Source of the DNA: Acanthopleura granulata
Lineage: Eukaryota > Mollusca > Polyplacophora > Chitonida > Chitonidae
Direction: 5' to 3'
Assembly: GCA_016165875.1 (NCBI GenBank)
Contig: JABBOT010000004.1
Coordinates: 20,366,007-20,430,006 of the forward strand
DNA: 64,000 nt
The notes under the pieces were generated by a model that saw only the letters and a list, made by a program, of their open reading frames with translations, had not been told where the DNA came from and ran no database searches. Below are positions 24,095 to 36,700 of the stretch, piece by piece (within the stretch, counting starts at the first letter, position 1; every line of letters begins with the position of its first letter). The translations under genes and the position numbers were made by a program.

Positions 24095-25584
24095 TAGAAA
24101 TTCAAATTAGACTTTCAACCCCAGTATCATTGCCCTTTCACATCGTAGGCCTAATTTTCTGCTTGACCAACAAATAATAACAAATAAGCACAATACAGTG
24201 CAGTATACGTCAAAAGGAATAGCTCAGTGAATTTTCCCCCAAGACACTGATTTACTCTCAGCTTACGCCGCAGGCAATTTGATCGGCCAGTGCGTTCAAT
24301 GTGAGTTCTATTCCAAGCTAGCTTTCTCCCCGGCTTTACGTTTAGAGGTCTGTCCCTCATGTGTGGATGGCCTTGGCTTTTCCCCAAGCATCACACTGAG
24401 AGCCGTCACATGTAATACATTGGTTAATGAGCTACCATATCACGTGCATGCTCGAACAACTACCTGTAGGTTCGGTTGCTGTTTGAAGTCGGGCAACTTC
24501 AAACAGCAAGGTAAGGGTAATTTATATCTTTTGAGGGGCTGTTTTTTCAACCAGGCTCTGTCCGGTTCCATCAGGCAGTAAATCTGATCGGCGTCGTATG
24601 TAAAATATATAAATTATCTTCAGATAACAGCACCTAAACCTCACTGAGAAACATACAGAGATGTTACGAAGAAAATGATTTCTTTATGTAATGTATGTGG
24701 ATCTGCCTTCAATTTTTATTGTTCAGATGACTCATAGTTCGAAAGATATAAGGTAACATATGCACGCCAGAGCTTCTAAATTCAAAGATAAAGAAAAACC
24801 TGGTGTCGTTTATATCAGAGGGCGCTTATATTTATTCCATACTGAACATTTCGGATGATACACTATCAGAGCAAAGGATTTTGAACAATTTGTTTGTCTA
24901 TGACCACTGGTCGGGACATGTAATTTTATTAAGCAGTAGATTAAACAGTTTATACAATATATGTCTTTAATAACGCCTTTTCGAAACGCAAATATATGAC
25001 CTTTCGCTGTGGAGTAACTGTTGAGGAACATGTGAAGGCTGAAAGGCACCACAAATCGATACTGGTCGCCGTACAGGCGGTTAATACCAGAATGCATTAA
25101 TAACTGTCTATGATCTTTCGAGTGGATTCTGAGTTCAATCGATGAGGAGCTTATTACGATAAGCAATAACATTTTTGTTGGGCATCCTACGACTGAGAAA
25201 TTTGTATGCTATACGTTGTGCAGAGATAAATCAACCGGTCATTGAACTCTGGGTGTTACAGCTTTTTTGCCATGCTGGATTATTTCCCTTGACTACGCGA
25301 TAACCTATATACAGCAATAGAAGGAAGTCATTTTTTGACGTCCGTGACGGGTGTATTTCGTATTTTGAGGTAATTAGAAACATTTTCATGACTCAAATGC
25401 GATGTGCATGTAGTTTTTTAAGATTTGTGAAAGGGAAAACACTGACTTTGCGAAATCATTCAGGTTGTTTGGTAAAAATAATGGTATAAGTAGTAGGATA
25501 CGTTGCGTTCATCGCATATTCCTGTATTTTATCCTGGGAGGAGCACGAGGAGCTTGAGGAGCACGAGGAGCTTGACGTGATAGA
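24095..25584. other. no gene recognised; one short perfect hairpin
   Basis: A 14-bp perfect stem with a 6-base loop lies at 24476-24509. Near the right edge, at about 25550-25583, an 18-bp unit containing GAGGAGCACGAGGAGCTT is tandemly repeated. No gene was recognised. Confidence 0.4.
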
Positions 25585-26800
25585 TGTACGACGTCATGAT
25601 GTGTTTATGAGGTCATAGTTAGGTGTGATATGCATGCCTAGAACCGTGTCTTGCGGTGTATGGTGAGGCTTCGCGTGCCAAGTGTCGATAGGGGTATGAC
25701 GTCATGATGTGTGTATGACGTCATACTTAGATGTATGGTGTGCATGCCTGGAACCGTGTATGGCAGTGTTCATCGTGTGATAATGAACCAGAATAATTCC
25801 CCTGGAAGGGGAGACAGGTTGTGATGGATTGGAAAAGCTGTTTTTGTTTTTAAAAGCGTGAATGGAAGGGCTGATCTTGGTTTTGTCATGTGACATACAT
25901 AAACACATAGTCCGTGCTCAGAATCGCAAGTCTTCCGGGAACAGCTGGTTGGCCCTGAAACAACCGGTAGAATTTTTGTTGCTGGGGTGCGGATGACTTA
26001 TTTGTGGGTGCTGTTGCCACTGGGGTGGGGCTGGTGTTGTGGTTGTGGCTGCAGATCTCATGGCTTGATTATCGCCCATCTCTACACACTTCTCCAAACC
26101 GCCTCTACGATGGCCTTGGTAGACATGATGTATTCCTCGCCTATTTGGTTGAGGAATGGGTGTATCTGTACCGTGGCCTTGTAACGGGCAGAGGCCCACG
26201 CGTACTACGCCGTAACCTCTTCTAAGTAATTATGTCGATCCATATTACCTCTGTGGTATTGTCTGTGTAGTATTGTCTCTGTATCTGTAGCTGTGAGTGA
26301 ATTTGGGACTGCTTGGCGCTGGGTTTATATACAAATGGCGCGACTATCTGCAGCTTCGCTCTGATTGGTTGATAGCAGAGCGGTCAGGTTTGGGCAAATT
26401 TGTAAAATTTTTCAATCCCTGTGTTTTTACAGTATGTTACAGCTTGTGTAATATATGTAGATATAGGGTTAATATTGATAAAAAATATAGGCATGGGCTG
26501 CCAGCGTTGTCTTTAAATTATACCAAGGTACGCATTTAGTCGTCGTAGTTGTTAAAATTCTATGAGTGTTTTTGTTTTGTACAGAAAATATAAGAATACA
26601 GCGAGAATATTGGCTTTTAGCTAGATACAAGCTTAATAATTAGAAACTATAGACCCGCGTGTGCATAATTTCAGTATGGATGTAAAAAAATTAAAGAGAA
26701 TAAACACGTAAATGCTTTCTGTATAGGTACACAAAAACACACCGCGTAGAAGCCTGCAGAGTGATCTCCGCATTTTGGGAGCGAGAAGCGCGACTGTCAT
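25585..26800 (+). repeat. Left inverted arm of the Polinton-like element
   Basis: Its outer part contains two tandem copies (about 98 bp apart, near 25600 and 25698) of a unit with a palindromic TGACGTCA-type core and GCATGCCT. The inner part (26585-26790) matches the right arm in reverse. On the minus strand a TATA box at 26331-26324 precedes a short open frame (M at 26232) that hits a stop, after which a coding-like stretch (KATVQIHPFLNQIGEEYIM) continues in the same frame. I do not recognise that protein. Confidence 0.75.
26324..26331 (-). promoter_or_regulatory. Outward-facing TATA box in left arm
   Basis: TATATAAA on the minus strand, with a CCAAT motif about 50 bases upstream. The right arm has a TATA box at the corresponding place pointing the other way. 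Confidence 0.35.
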
Positions 26801-29082
26801 AGCAAACATTTCCCAGCGCCCATCTGTCGAGGGAAAAGCTCGTGAGCTCAAGGGCGTTCGTTCAGCTCTCTATAAGGCCGTTTTGTCAACGATCCAGCTG
26901 TCACTTTGACCTGTGGACTTGGGGTTGACAACTTGCACTGCCTGAATTGCTTTCACTAATTCGAATTCCAGTTGTGGGAGATAGAATTACTTTCTCCCAG
27001 CATACCGGCCTGATCTTTGAGCATCAAATCACCATTTCAGTGGATGCCTGGGATACATTTGACAAGACTTTCCAATCCTAAACTCGCCGAATGCTGACTG
27101 GTAATATACTAACTGACGAGGAGCAGTCTTTACCTGATTGGCGATATTTTCCTCAGCTTTTCCACGTGTCAGAATCCACGACATGCCGAGCGTTGATGGT
27201 ATGTAAATATTACACGTTGGATGCAATGTAACGCGCAGGGAAAGTATGGTGGCATAAACCTTCAGGCTGACATTTGGAAATATCTGACTGAGGCCTGTCA
27301 TCGTGTTAGGATGGTGCTTAGCAAAACAGATGAAGATCAAGAAGGGGTTTTCCAGCCAGCTAGTACAATATCAACAGGAGCAAAACCAGCCAACTCGACT
27401 CCTACTTCTCTACCGCCTGAATAACCTGATGTGGTCAACAATGATAGAACCTATGATTCCTCTTGTTAGACAAGTCATGGAAGAGCGGTTTAAAGGTTGT
27501 CCTGTTGCACACCCCAGCCAAAATCGTAATCCGTGGCTAGAGCCACTGCAGTATATTGGACGTGGACATTGAAATCACCGTTGAGCCGGCCGCAATGCAT
27601 CTAGATGAATCTAAAGCGACCACTGATTTCCAGAATGCAACCAAAGCTGGCGAGTGGATTAATTATATTAAAATGTAATGTTTATGATTGAAAGGAAAAC
27701 ATACAAGTGCAACGCCGTTACACAGATCATGGGATACATTGATGCCGCAATATCAATAGAAATGTGACAATTCACAGTGTCTTTGGAGAGATTAGTGAAT
27801 TGTTTTGCACACAAAAATTGACTAGAAACATGAAGGAAGTGACAGACTTGCAGAAAATATGTAAAAGAATAGAAGTTATTAGCAATGTCTCTTGACTGAT
27901 TGATGAATTGTTTTTCATACACAAATATGACTCGTCAAACTGTAAAACATTTTGGGGCAGAGCTATGACATAAATTCTGATTCGTCAGAGCTGCTCGAAC
28001 TCTGATCACTTAAAGCACCGGCGACGTCATTTTTGCTGTGTCATTGTCAGTGGTAAGACTGTCCAAGGATTTGGACAACAGTTGCCCAGCAGGCGTGGGA
28101 AGGTACGTGTCACTTCCTGAGGTCGCAGAATCCACACTTGTCGACGAAAGACGTTTCTGTGGAACAGAGGAGTTTCCCCTCTCTTTACTGCTCAAGTAAA
28201 GGCTACAGGCCTTGTCCACCAGCTTAGTCTCATATACAGGGTCACAGGAGATCAACACAGGACGTCCAGTCTGAGGATCATGAGGTTATCCAGCACTGAA
28301 TTACTTGTACAGAGCCTGGAATTTGTCGATTGAGCACGCTGAACCCCCACTTCACGGTGGCAGTGGAATAAGGCATGATCAGAATGAGCTCAGTAAAGAG
28401 AAGAATATGTGGCAGTTCTCCGTGGTAGTGCATGTAAATCTGCTGCCACACTGACACTAAATTAGTGACATGCCTGTATTTGGACTGGCCACTTTGTGTC
28501 AGTGTTTTCCATTCAGAAAGAGCATGATCCAGTGAGAATTTGTGAAACTTCAGAGACCTAGTGAAATGAATCTTTTAACTTCACACGCCCTATAATCTTT
28601 GTTTCAAAAATCCCACTGGGAATGGTCAGTAATTCTGAAATCTGTGAAATTTCCCTCCTTGAACGATTCCATTCGCTGTTGTATGTTATCTGAGGTTGAT
28701 TTTCCCGTCAGCTGCTCTTCCCTACATATGTCGGCGATATGCTCAGAGCCAATTTTTGCGCCGAAGATTCGTGAGTTTGTTCTCTTCGTTTAAGTAAAGT
28801 CACTGTGGAAATCCCTTGCTTAGAACGTTTTCAATGTCACCGTTTCGCTATATGTTGACATTTCTTGCAATATTTTTCAGCTATGTGTCATTTAGCAAAC
28901 ATTTTTTACAATGATCTTCGCCATCTTGACAAGTAAAACGTGAATGTTGTCCTAGTAATACCGGGAACTGTTCTCTGTTTGGAGACACCTAATATTATGA
29001 AATTCAATCCTTGTCGATACGGGAGCATGATGCGATACCAATTCTGCTGTATACTTCCTTTAATTATTTCCGGTTTTAATAA
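26801..29082. other. Element core, left part: unrecognised decayed coding-like sequence
   Basis: Open stretches occur on the plus strand (27303-27572, and 27554-27678 containing DVDIEITVEPAAMHLDES) and on the minus strand (28258-28010, starting MLISCDPVYETKLVDK). Composition looks coding-like in places, but frames are short and I cannot assign a family. They may be remains of structural genes of the same element. Confidence 0.3.
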
Positions 29083-29317
29083 GAAAGTATTTATTTATTT
29101 GATTGGTGTTTTACGCCGTAGTCAAGAATATTTCACTTATACAACTGCGGCCAGCATTGTGGTGGGAGGAAACCGGACTGAGTCCGGTGGAAACCCACGA
29201 CCATCAACAGGTTGCTGGCAGACCGCCCCACATACGGCCGGAGAGGAAGCCAGCATGAGCTGTACATGAACTCACAGCGACCGCATTGGTGGGAGGCTTC
29301 GGGTCATTGCGCTGCCT
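29083..29317 (-). mobile_element. tRNA-derived SINE inside the Polinton-like core
   Basis: Tail TATTTATTTGATTGGTGTTT, body with ACAACTGCGGCCAGCATTGT and GGTGGAAACCCACGACCATC, head in reverse with GAACTCACAGCGACCGCATT and GGGTCATTGCGCTGC. Its position inside the core means it inserted after, or during, decay of the larger element. Confidence 0.85.
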
Positions 29318-29540
29318 AAAAAAAGTAGGCGCGGGAATAGCAGATACTGTCTCCTAACCGAATGTTTTTAACTTTTTTTACCTTTTTTTTCTGTCCTCGG
29401 GCGTAAGACCGCGCCTTTGTTATAATGGAGCTCTCTGGTTGTAGTATAGTTGAAATAATACCCACCGAAATGCCAGTAACATCCGTGGAACTGCAACGAT
29501 AAAAGTATACGTATATAACTATAGCATGTACATTGTAAAA

Positions 29541-29600
29541 AAAACCGAGATACCACACCGGGATTCGAACCCGCACTACATAGAAAGGCCTATATATATA
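29541..29600 (-). other. RNA polymerase III B-box-like motif
   Basis: The minus strand reads GCGGGTTCGAATCCCGG at about 29575-29559, a perfect match to a tRNA T-arm/B box. There is no matching A box or cloverleaf upstream, so this is probably a fragment of another tRNA-derived repeat and not a tRNA gene. Confidence 0.4.
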
Positions 29601-29884
29601 ATATGGCGGTTTCGATTCCTTGGAATAAAATGTTATAGGTGACATGTCTTTTTCTTCTTCTACGGGCAGCCAACGGATATACAGTCCAGAGGGCATAGGT
29701 AATGCTAAGCAGGTTAGGCATAATGCATTTGCGTGAAAACCCACAACAGCCTGGCGCAATTTTCGACCTCTTCTCGTGATAGCGATGAAATATAGGACTG
29801 GGTACACCGACAATATTGTCTTTGAGAAATCGATTAACGAGAAATAAGTAATCAGGTATTAAGTCGTTATCGAAAGCGTCACGT

Positions 29885-31036
29885 GGTGGCAGACCTCATC
29901 CAGACATGCTAAACTGTCCACATAAGTCTAACGAAACCGTCCTTTAGTTACACGACACTGATAAGCCTTGACCCACTTGTCATAACTATAATTCGGTGCC
30001 AAATAATGTCTCACGTCTAAAATTTTCAGCTGACCCGTAGAAATGCTCATGTGATCCTTATTTATTTTGATAACGTACTCTAACCCCTCGGTTTTCGCCA
30101 AGTATGGATACAGCTGCTATTTTATTAAAATGAAATCATATTTTCCAGAGTTAAAACCCAAGACAGTAAGTTCAGCCAGGTAAGTTAAAAATCGCTCCTT
30201 TAGTTTCTCTTTGTATGATTTCTTTTTCGTTTTGTACGTAAAGTTAAGTGACACAGACATGGCTATACGCTCGTCCAAGCTGTCCAGTACGCACTGGTAA
30301 TGTTCACACAGCACCTTAAAACTAGCATCGCTGATCTCGGTGAGATATGTCATCATAGTTTCGATCAAAGCCTGAGGATCCCCAGTCGATGCAAAACACA
30401 TCGGGCTGTCATATCCAGGAACGTTACTATTAACAGACACGGTCATTGGAATATGACGAGCTGTATGTTCTAACTTTTGGAGTTAAGCCTCAAAATCAAA
30501 GCAAGCTCGATATGGAAAGTACCTCTAATGTTCAACCACATCAATAATCCTTTAGTCAGGTAGTTCTTCGAAAAGAGTGGGTATGTTTTTAGAGACACCG
30601 CCCGGGTACTCACGTTTGATGGCCCCAAACAGGTCCGCGCGTGGCGTTTTAACTCCCATTGGCGGGGGAAAACTTTATGACAGGCCCTGCACATAAAAGA
30701 ACGGGCGTAGAGATTAGGCATTAACTTAATGTTGTAATGCTGGGTAGAACGGCAAAGAATCTCAGCACACGCGTCTTTATCAACCTGCACCGGTTTATAT
30801 GGAAAAATATTGATTTCGAATAGTTGTTAGAAGAAATCCAGTGCAGTTAGAGGAATTCCCCGGAAATATCGTTCTTCCATACCTTCCATACCATATGTAC
30901 ACGGCAAAAGGATAAAGTCCGGTGATTCCGAAATTATACGTATCTCGCATAGGTCTACTGTGGTGCAAATGTTGGCAAATGGCCCGCCAGTGACGTTCAT
31001 ATATATCCCGTAATGCTGGGTCCGTAGGTAACTCAT
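29885..31036 (-). pseudogene. N-terminal piece of protein-primed family B DNA polymerase, broken
   Basis: Minus-strand fragments run 31036-30827, 30790-30470, 30446-30117 and on to about 29885, in different frames and with in-frame stops. The second has a C2H2-like cluster (CRACHKVFPRQWELKRHART). The third ends with VLGFNSGKYD, an exonuclease-domain motif of Polinton/adintovirus-type DNA polymerases. The last continues with a LDVRHYLAPNYSYDKW-like block typical of the same enzymes. In an intact element this polymerase copies the genome from a protein primer. The palm domain with its polymerase active site was not found: the similarity stops near 29885. No enzyme can be made. Confidence 0.75.
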
Positions 31037-32033
31037 TGTGTGTTGGTGTGATAGGGTCTGGTTGAAACGGGTCAGTATCTTTTTTAAGCCAACTTAATTT
31101 AGGCTACTGACAGAGGTGCTTTCAGATTCATCCTGATCATCCATGCTGCTAATCGAGCGCGGCGGGCTAAACAGCCTCAACAGCCCGAGGTGATGGGGGC
31201 TGGAAATCAGCAACAGGTAGAGATGATGAGCTGGATGTAGTACCTCAAATTCCTCCGGAAGGTACTTTCAAAAAGAGCACAACTTACGTTTTATATATGT
31301 ACCTTTATTTTTTTTCTTACTTTATGATTATGCATTTATGTATAACAAACCAAAATCAAACCCCTCACCCGTTCGTGCATAAAACAGAATTTTCAATCCA
31401 ATACAATCTCCGTCTCCTTCCAACCATCCCCCTCATTCCTAATGAAATTCTTTGATATGAATACAATGCCCGTCTCTCTATATATTTACTATTTTCCTGT
31501 CTTATTTTATTTAATATATAAATCCCCATATAATGTCTCGTCATACACAGATAACATAGGCAAAATCACCGCCCTGGCAAAATTGAAACCCTGTAGGCGT
31601 TCTATGCAGTGTGCTTTTGTGTACCTATACAAAAAGCATTTACATGTTTATTGCTTGTAAATTTTACATCCATAGTGAAAAATTATGTTCATATGGTGTC
31701 CTTAGCTTCCTACTATTAATCTTATATTTAGTTAAAAGTCAATATTCACGATGTATTCTTATGTTTCTAAACCCCACGCATAGCATTCCAAGAAAGTAGG
31801 ACACATATATGTGCACTTTGGTATAATTTAAAAACAACACTGGCATTTGTTTTACATGCACGCTGAAAGCTTATGTCTATCTATATATGTATGCATATTT
31901 TTACCAATATTAGCGTTATATCTACATATAATTCACAGCATGATAACACGCTGCAAAAACCCAAAAACTGGAAAATGGACGAAAATCGCAAATGCTGGCA
32001 AGATTGCTTTCTAACTGGTTCGCGCGTGATTTA

Positions 32034-32042
32034 TATATAAAA
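32034..32042 (+). promoter_or_regulatory. Outward-facing TATA box in right arm
   Basis: TATATAAAA on the plus strand, about 46 bases before an ATG at 32088 that opens a short frame (MNGDLTATTGILGNLPTIEE). Mirrors the TATA box in the left arm. Confidence 0.35.
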
Positions 32043-32087
32043 GGACCGCATCGAGCACTTCCTCGACTGATTGATTGATTGCTATCA

Positions 32088-32631
32088 TGAATGGAGATCT
32101 CACAGCTACTACTGGTATACTAGGAAATCTCCCGACCATCGAGGAGAACATAGAGGTATATTAGAGAAGGGGAGACAGAGAAGGGACAGAAGAAGAAGAA
32201 ACTTTAGAACTATAAACAGAGGTGGACAAACCCAGATACTGAGAATTGGAAGACGGAGAGATTTGGGTTCAGTTAGATACCACCACCTCCCTCAACACGA
32301 TTTGACCAACGACAACGGGAGATATGAGGAAGACCCCATGAGAACCAGCGACAAAGAGCGAGAGAAAGAAACATGCCTTCATCATGGCGGAACAACCAGG
32401 AAAATGGTGATGATGATATCCAAATAATTTAGGTACGAGAGGTAAACAGATCCAACAATATATCAGCGCCAGCACCATCAACGCCACCAAGACAAACGGA
32501 AAACAAAAACAGGCTATGCATAATTTGCCTAACAAAACTACCTAACAGTTGTATGTCACAATGCCGTAATCTGCGAAGACTGCGCCATCCATCCCTCACA
32601 AGATGATGCCCAGTATCTCAATCAACCATGA
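32088..32631 (+). pseudogene. Decayed arm gene with RING-like cysteine pattern
   Basis: From the ATG after the TATA box the frame runs about 25 codons to a stop, followed by charged, low-complexity coding-like sequence. Near 32511 it reads RLCIICLT in one frame and, after a one-base shift, VVCHNAVICEDC and then a stop near 32629. The spacing C-x2-C ... C-H ... C-x2-C resembles a RING-type zinc finger, but the last cysteine pair was not seen. Call is tentative. Confidence 0.35.
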
Positions 32632-33751
32632 GGTGGAAATTCACCATTTATACCTAAAGTAGAAGAAAATCCTTCGGCCTACCCCCACCAATTATCGTAA
32701 GTTGAAAACAGTACTCTCCATCGAAACATTCTCACGATAGTTCAGTATACATACTCCAAGACTTGGCGGAATTCACCCGGGCACAATCTCCTTCATCATC
32801 TCCAACTGCCCTTTTCAGGGCTTTCTACTCTGTTGGAAGGAACTTTCAAAATCTGAGCACAATATGTGTTTTATGCATGTCCCGCCCATGGATATTTTGT
32901 CTTGTTATTTTATGTTTGTGCTTGTCAATTTGTCATTACGTCACACGCAATAACGTCACATAACAAAACCAAGATCAGTCCTTCCATGCTCCGTCCGACG
33001 ATGTCGTTTCAGGTTTGTTAAACGGCTGAACTGCTTATCACAGTCTTTACAAGTGTACGAAAGTCACGCCGACTTTTGGTGAACTTCACGGTTAAGCCGA
33101 TTTAGGTTTCGGCGGTGTTCAAACACATCCCAACACAAATTACATATAAATACCACAATCAACTTCTACCTTATACATATGCAGCACAAGTTTACTCTTT
33201 CAATCGGAGTATGCGGCGACAAAACATACGAATAACGCCCTACCCACACTTTTATATACCTTTTAAACTAGTCACGCACAGCGTTCGTGACGTTGAGAAC
33301 TCTCGAACATTATCACGCGCAGAGTTCCTCATCCCCGAACACTAGCACGCGCAACCTCACCATACACCGCAAAACATGCTTCAGGCATGCATTTCATATC
33401 TATGACATCATAAACACATCATGACGTCATACACCTATGACGTCATACCTGCTTAACCTGATGGGTAAAAGACAGAAATACACGGTTAATGCAACGTTCT
33501 CTACTACTGATATAATAATATTTTGGCCTATCACTTGTTTCCATGTTGATGTGAAAATGCCAACCTTGGAAACACAGTTTGAAAAGTTGTAGCCATCGTC
33601 TTGGACAAAGCATAAAATGACCAATATGTCTATTACGTGTGAAGACTATAGCAATGAGACACAAAACTCGTGCGAATTCAGGTTTTCTATTCATTTTGTA
33701 TATTACTGATCTTGTTACTCTTATACATTTACTTCTATAGTCTTCTTAGAA

Positions 33752-36700
33752 TTAGACTGAATATTTTACCAAACCACGCGCGTAAAATAAACGAATACAC
33801 TGCAGAAGAGAAATGGCCACACTCAGAATGAATATGGTCGATAACACTGCTACCAGAATAGTCAATGTTGTGTAACTGAGACAGTCGTAGGTAGATTCTG
33901 AAAAAGAAAAAGTGAAGAAATTTGAACATAAACACAAGGTACATGGAAAAGGCATTTGCAAGCCATAGTAGACTTTGTATGTCAAGTTACTTGCGTGTTT
34001 TTTGAGTAAAGTCACCTTGAGTGTTAAATACCTCATATCCACAAACAAGACCAGATCCGTTAATGTACTTACAAGTAGCGATTCAAGTTTTAAGTAAACC
34101 AATGACAGGCCTCCAAACCATTTTACCAAGTACAGAACACAAACAGTAAATTGTACGTTTCTCATTCCAGCACTATCGTTCACCTTTGATATGCTTGTTT
34201 CGGACTACTATGTATAAGCTTTATACATGCATCTGTTGCATAACTGGTAAGTTGTATTGGTGTCGATTTTCTAATTTGTATCGACGTAATGTGAGCTACG
34301 TGTTAAAAGGATCATACACAACATTCGATCACCATCGTATCACCATTTTGAATGACTATACATATTACATTTAGAGTTTTTTTCATACCTGTGGCATTGT
34401 ACAGAATCCGATGACTCCAGTATAGGTGTTCTTTTCTGTATGGGTCGCCCTCTGTGACTACCTCACGCCTCTTCCTCGCATTCAAAGTAGAACACCTCTT
34501 TAAAACAATAAACCACGTCCATTTGTATGTCAAATAAAAACCAGGGGCACTGGATGTAAAGGATTAGTACTACAAAAAATTATATTTAAATTGTAGCTTC
34601 TTTGTGCTCAGTGAAATCCTCAAGCGGACCCTCGCTGGCCACATTCGGTTGTCTCCTATGCGACCCTTACAACTTAATTTGGTAGATTCCTGAGAAAAAA
34701 TTCAGGATATATTACTTCAAAATGAGACTCGGTATGGAACATCACTACCCGAAATCACCACGTTAGAAAGGCCTCAACTCTCACTCGTTCGACTGTAGTT
34801 TTTACGACAATCGGGGATGCAGGTCTGTACGTTTCGAGGTGCAGTAGCTTAAACTCGGTAGCCTACGCTCATAAACCATTTTTACATTATCTCAATATGG
34901 CTTTAAACACCAACAAAATATATGAAGACATTAATGCGCGCTTGCTTGCAACTAGCGCCCGGTAGTTCCAATGCTCTTCCACTCACTTTAGAGCACGGAG
35001 CTACAGAGTCTGACATTGCAAAATCCTGTAGAAAACCACGGAGGCGGTGGTCTTACTTTCGTGTTTCGCACTCCAGCCAGCCTCAAAGTACGAGGCCCAA
35101 TGTTACACATCCTAATCCGACGCCATGGCCGTTAGACTCGCAGCGAATGGTTTATTGTGTGTTGTGGCGAGATAACGATCTCAAAATAACGAGATAACGA
35201 TTCCAAAACCAGCAAGATAACCGAGTCCTGGAGAGTGTAACGGCTATGGCGTCGGATTTGGATGTTTAACATGGGACTTCAAACATGTACTCATGGTCTG
35301 AGGGTGCCCGTAGGGTAAGGGACGAAAGCAGGGCCACCGCGTTTGTGGTTTTCTAATTACTGTGGGTCTGAACTGTCCTTACATGCCCCATATGATTATC
35401 GAGAACCCAGCGCACAAGAACTCTGACGTACTACAAGATTTTGCAATGTCAGTTCCTGTAGCTCCGTGCTCCAAACGTAGTGAGTGTAAGTGCTTCGAAA
35501 CTAGGCCTACCTGGAGTTATCTTACAACGAACTCATTTGTGGCCTCAGTCAACCATACTACTTCGTATTATGTTAATTTAAGACACAAAGATAAGCCTAA
35601 TCAAGAGAAACGTTGAGAACTAGATGAAGGCTTACATCTTTGCATTTGTTCAGCCCTGACTCCAGCGTGCAGTAATCTTGCTCACAGACGAAGTACATAT
35701 AACTGTAACTGGAGAGAGACGCCAGGCTTAGCAAGGAAGACTTGAGCAAAATTCCATTTCCCGTGAATCCACTAGAAAGGAAATAGTTACCAACTGGGCA
35801 CCTGTGGAAAACACGGAGACAGACTTGGGACCTCGTGTCAGCATAGAACGAATAGTCTTACTAACTCTTTCACGAAAATAATTCGTGAAAAGTTCAGGTC
35901 ATATCTACACCACTTACATGTGTCTTAAATATGAATTGTTTTCAGTTTCCCTAGATTTGATATGTCGTGTACAGGCAAACAGTTAAATTGCTCAGATAGC
36001 GAAGTTCTATTTTGAAACCACCATAAACATCCACTCTACAGTACAAAGACATATACGTATAAAATAAAGCTGATTGTGTATAAGAGTGACTCAATTGTCA
36101 ATTCTAGTGTCATAGATTTCAGTTAAATCTCAGGGCAATCATTTTGAAAAGTTTACATTCCCGATATATTTAGAGCTTCATTATCAGCCTTGAAGATAAT
36201 GTGTTTCATTTTACGCATATAGAGGGATCGAGACAAAATATCAAGAGTTGCATTTATGTTAAAGGTTGAAGTGTAGTGTCTCGATAAAATTATTTATCTG
36301 TTATTGAATATTACGCGTTCACTAGCCAAGGAAGACAACCATACACATCGTACAATGTATACCTAGGAATGCATGGATTGCAGGTTTGCATAGGGTGTAT
36401 CGCCACAGTTTGGGTGAAATACTGCCGAGGCGGCGTTAAGGCATAAACGTTCATTCATTCATAGTGTTTAATTCCCAAATAGGTTTCCTCCTTCTTACCC
36501 ATTAGCATCGGTTATATCAGTCACCAGGCTACCGGAGCAGTCCTTGGTATTGCAGATTTTACAGCTATGTGGTGAGATACCCGTCACATTTGCCATAGCT
36601 GAAACAGAGATCATAGAAACGCGACGAGCTCAAAGGACGCCAGCATTAAGGAACCGTTTTGGGGGTCTGGAAGCGAAGCGGACAGAGTCCTATGAGGGCA

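Larger units (their letters stand above)
25585..33450. mobile_element. Decayed Polinton/Maverick-like element with long inverted arms
   Basis: Left arm (25585 to about 26800) and right arm (about 31570 to 33450) are diverged inverted repeats. Matching blocks are 25590-25690 with 33350-33447, 25862-25900 with 32945-32985, and 26585-26790 with 31580-31785. The core between them carries a broken family B DNA polymerase on the minus strand and a later SINE insertion. Long terminal inverted repeats plus protein-primed PolB define Polintons and the related adintoviruses. At about 7.9 kb it is far shorter than the usual 15-20 kb. I found no integrase, capsid, protease or packaging ATPase, so it is a heavily deleted relic. 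Exact ends and target-site duplication were not resolved. The right end lies about 300 bp from the ZP-A stop codon. Confidence 0.7.
31570..33450 (-). repeat. Right inverted arm of the Polinton-like element
   Basis: Pairs in reverse with the left arm and contains the same TGACGTCA-type palindromes near its outer end (33420-33445). It is about 670 bp longer than the left arm, mainly between the TATA box at 32034 and 32940, where decayed coding sequence lies. Confidence 0.75.

Noticed and set aside
25987..26225. Plus-strand frames in the left Polinton-like arm with a hydrophobic, W/C-rich translation
   Set aside because: Antisense to the coding-like minus-strand sequence downstream of the arm TATA box.
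29541..29600. tRNA gene on the minus strand suggested by a perfect B box
   Set aside because: No A box, no acceptor stem and no cloverleaf could be formed upstream; treated as a repeat fragment.
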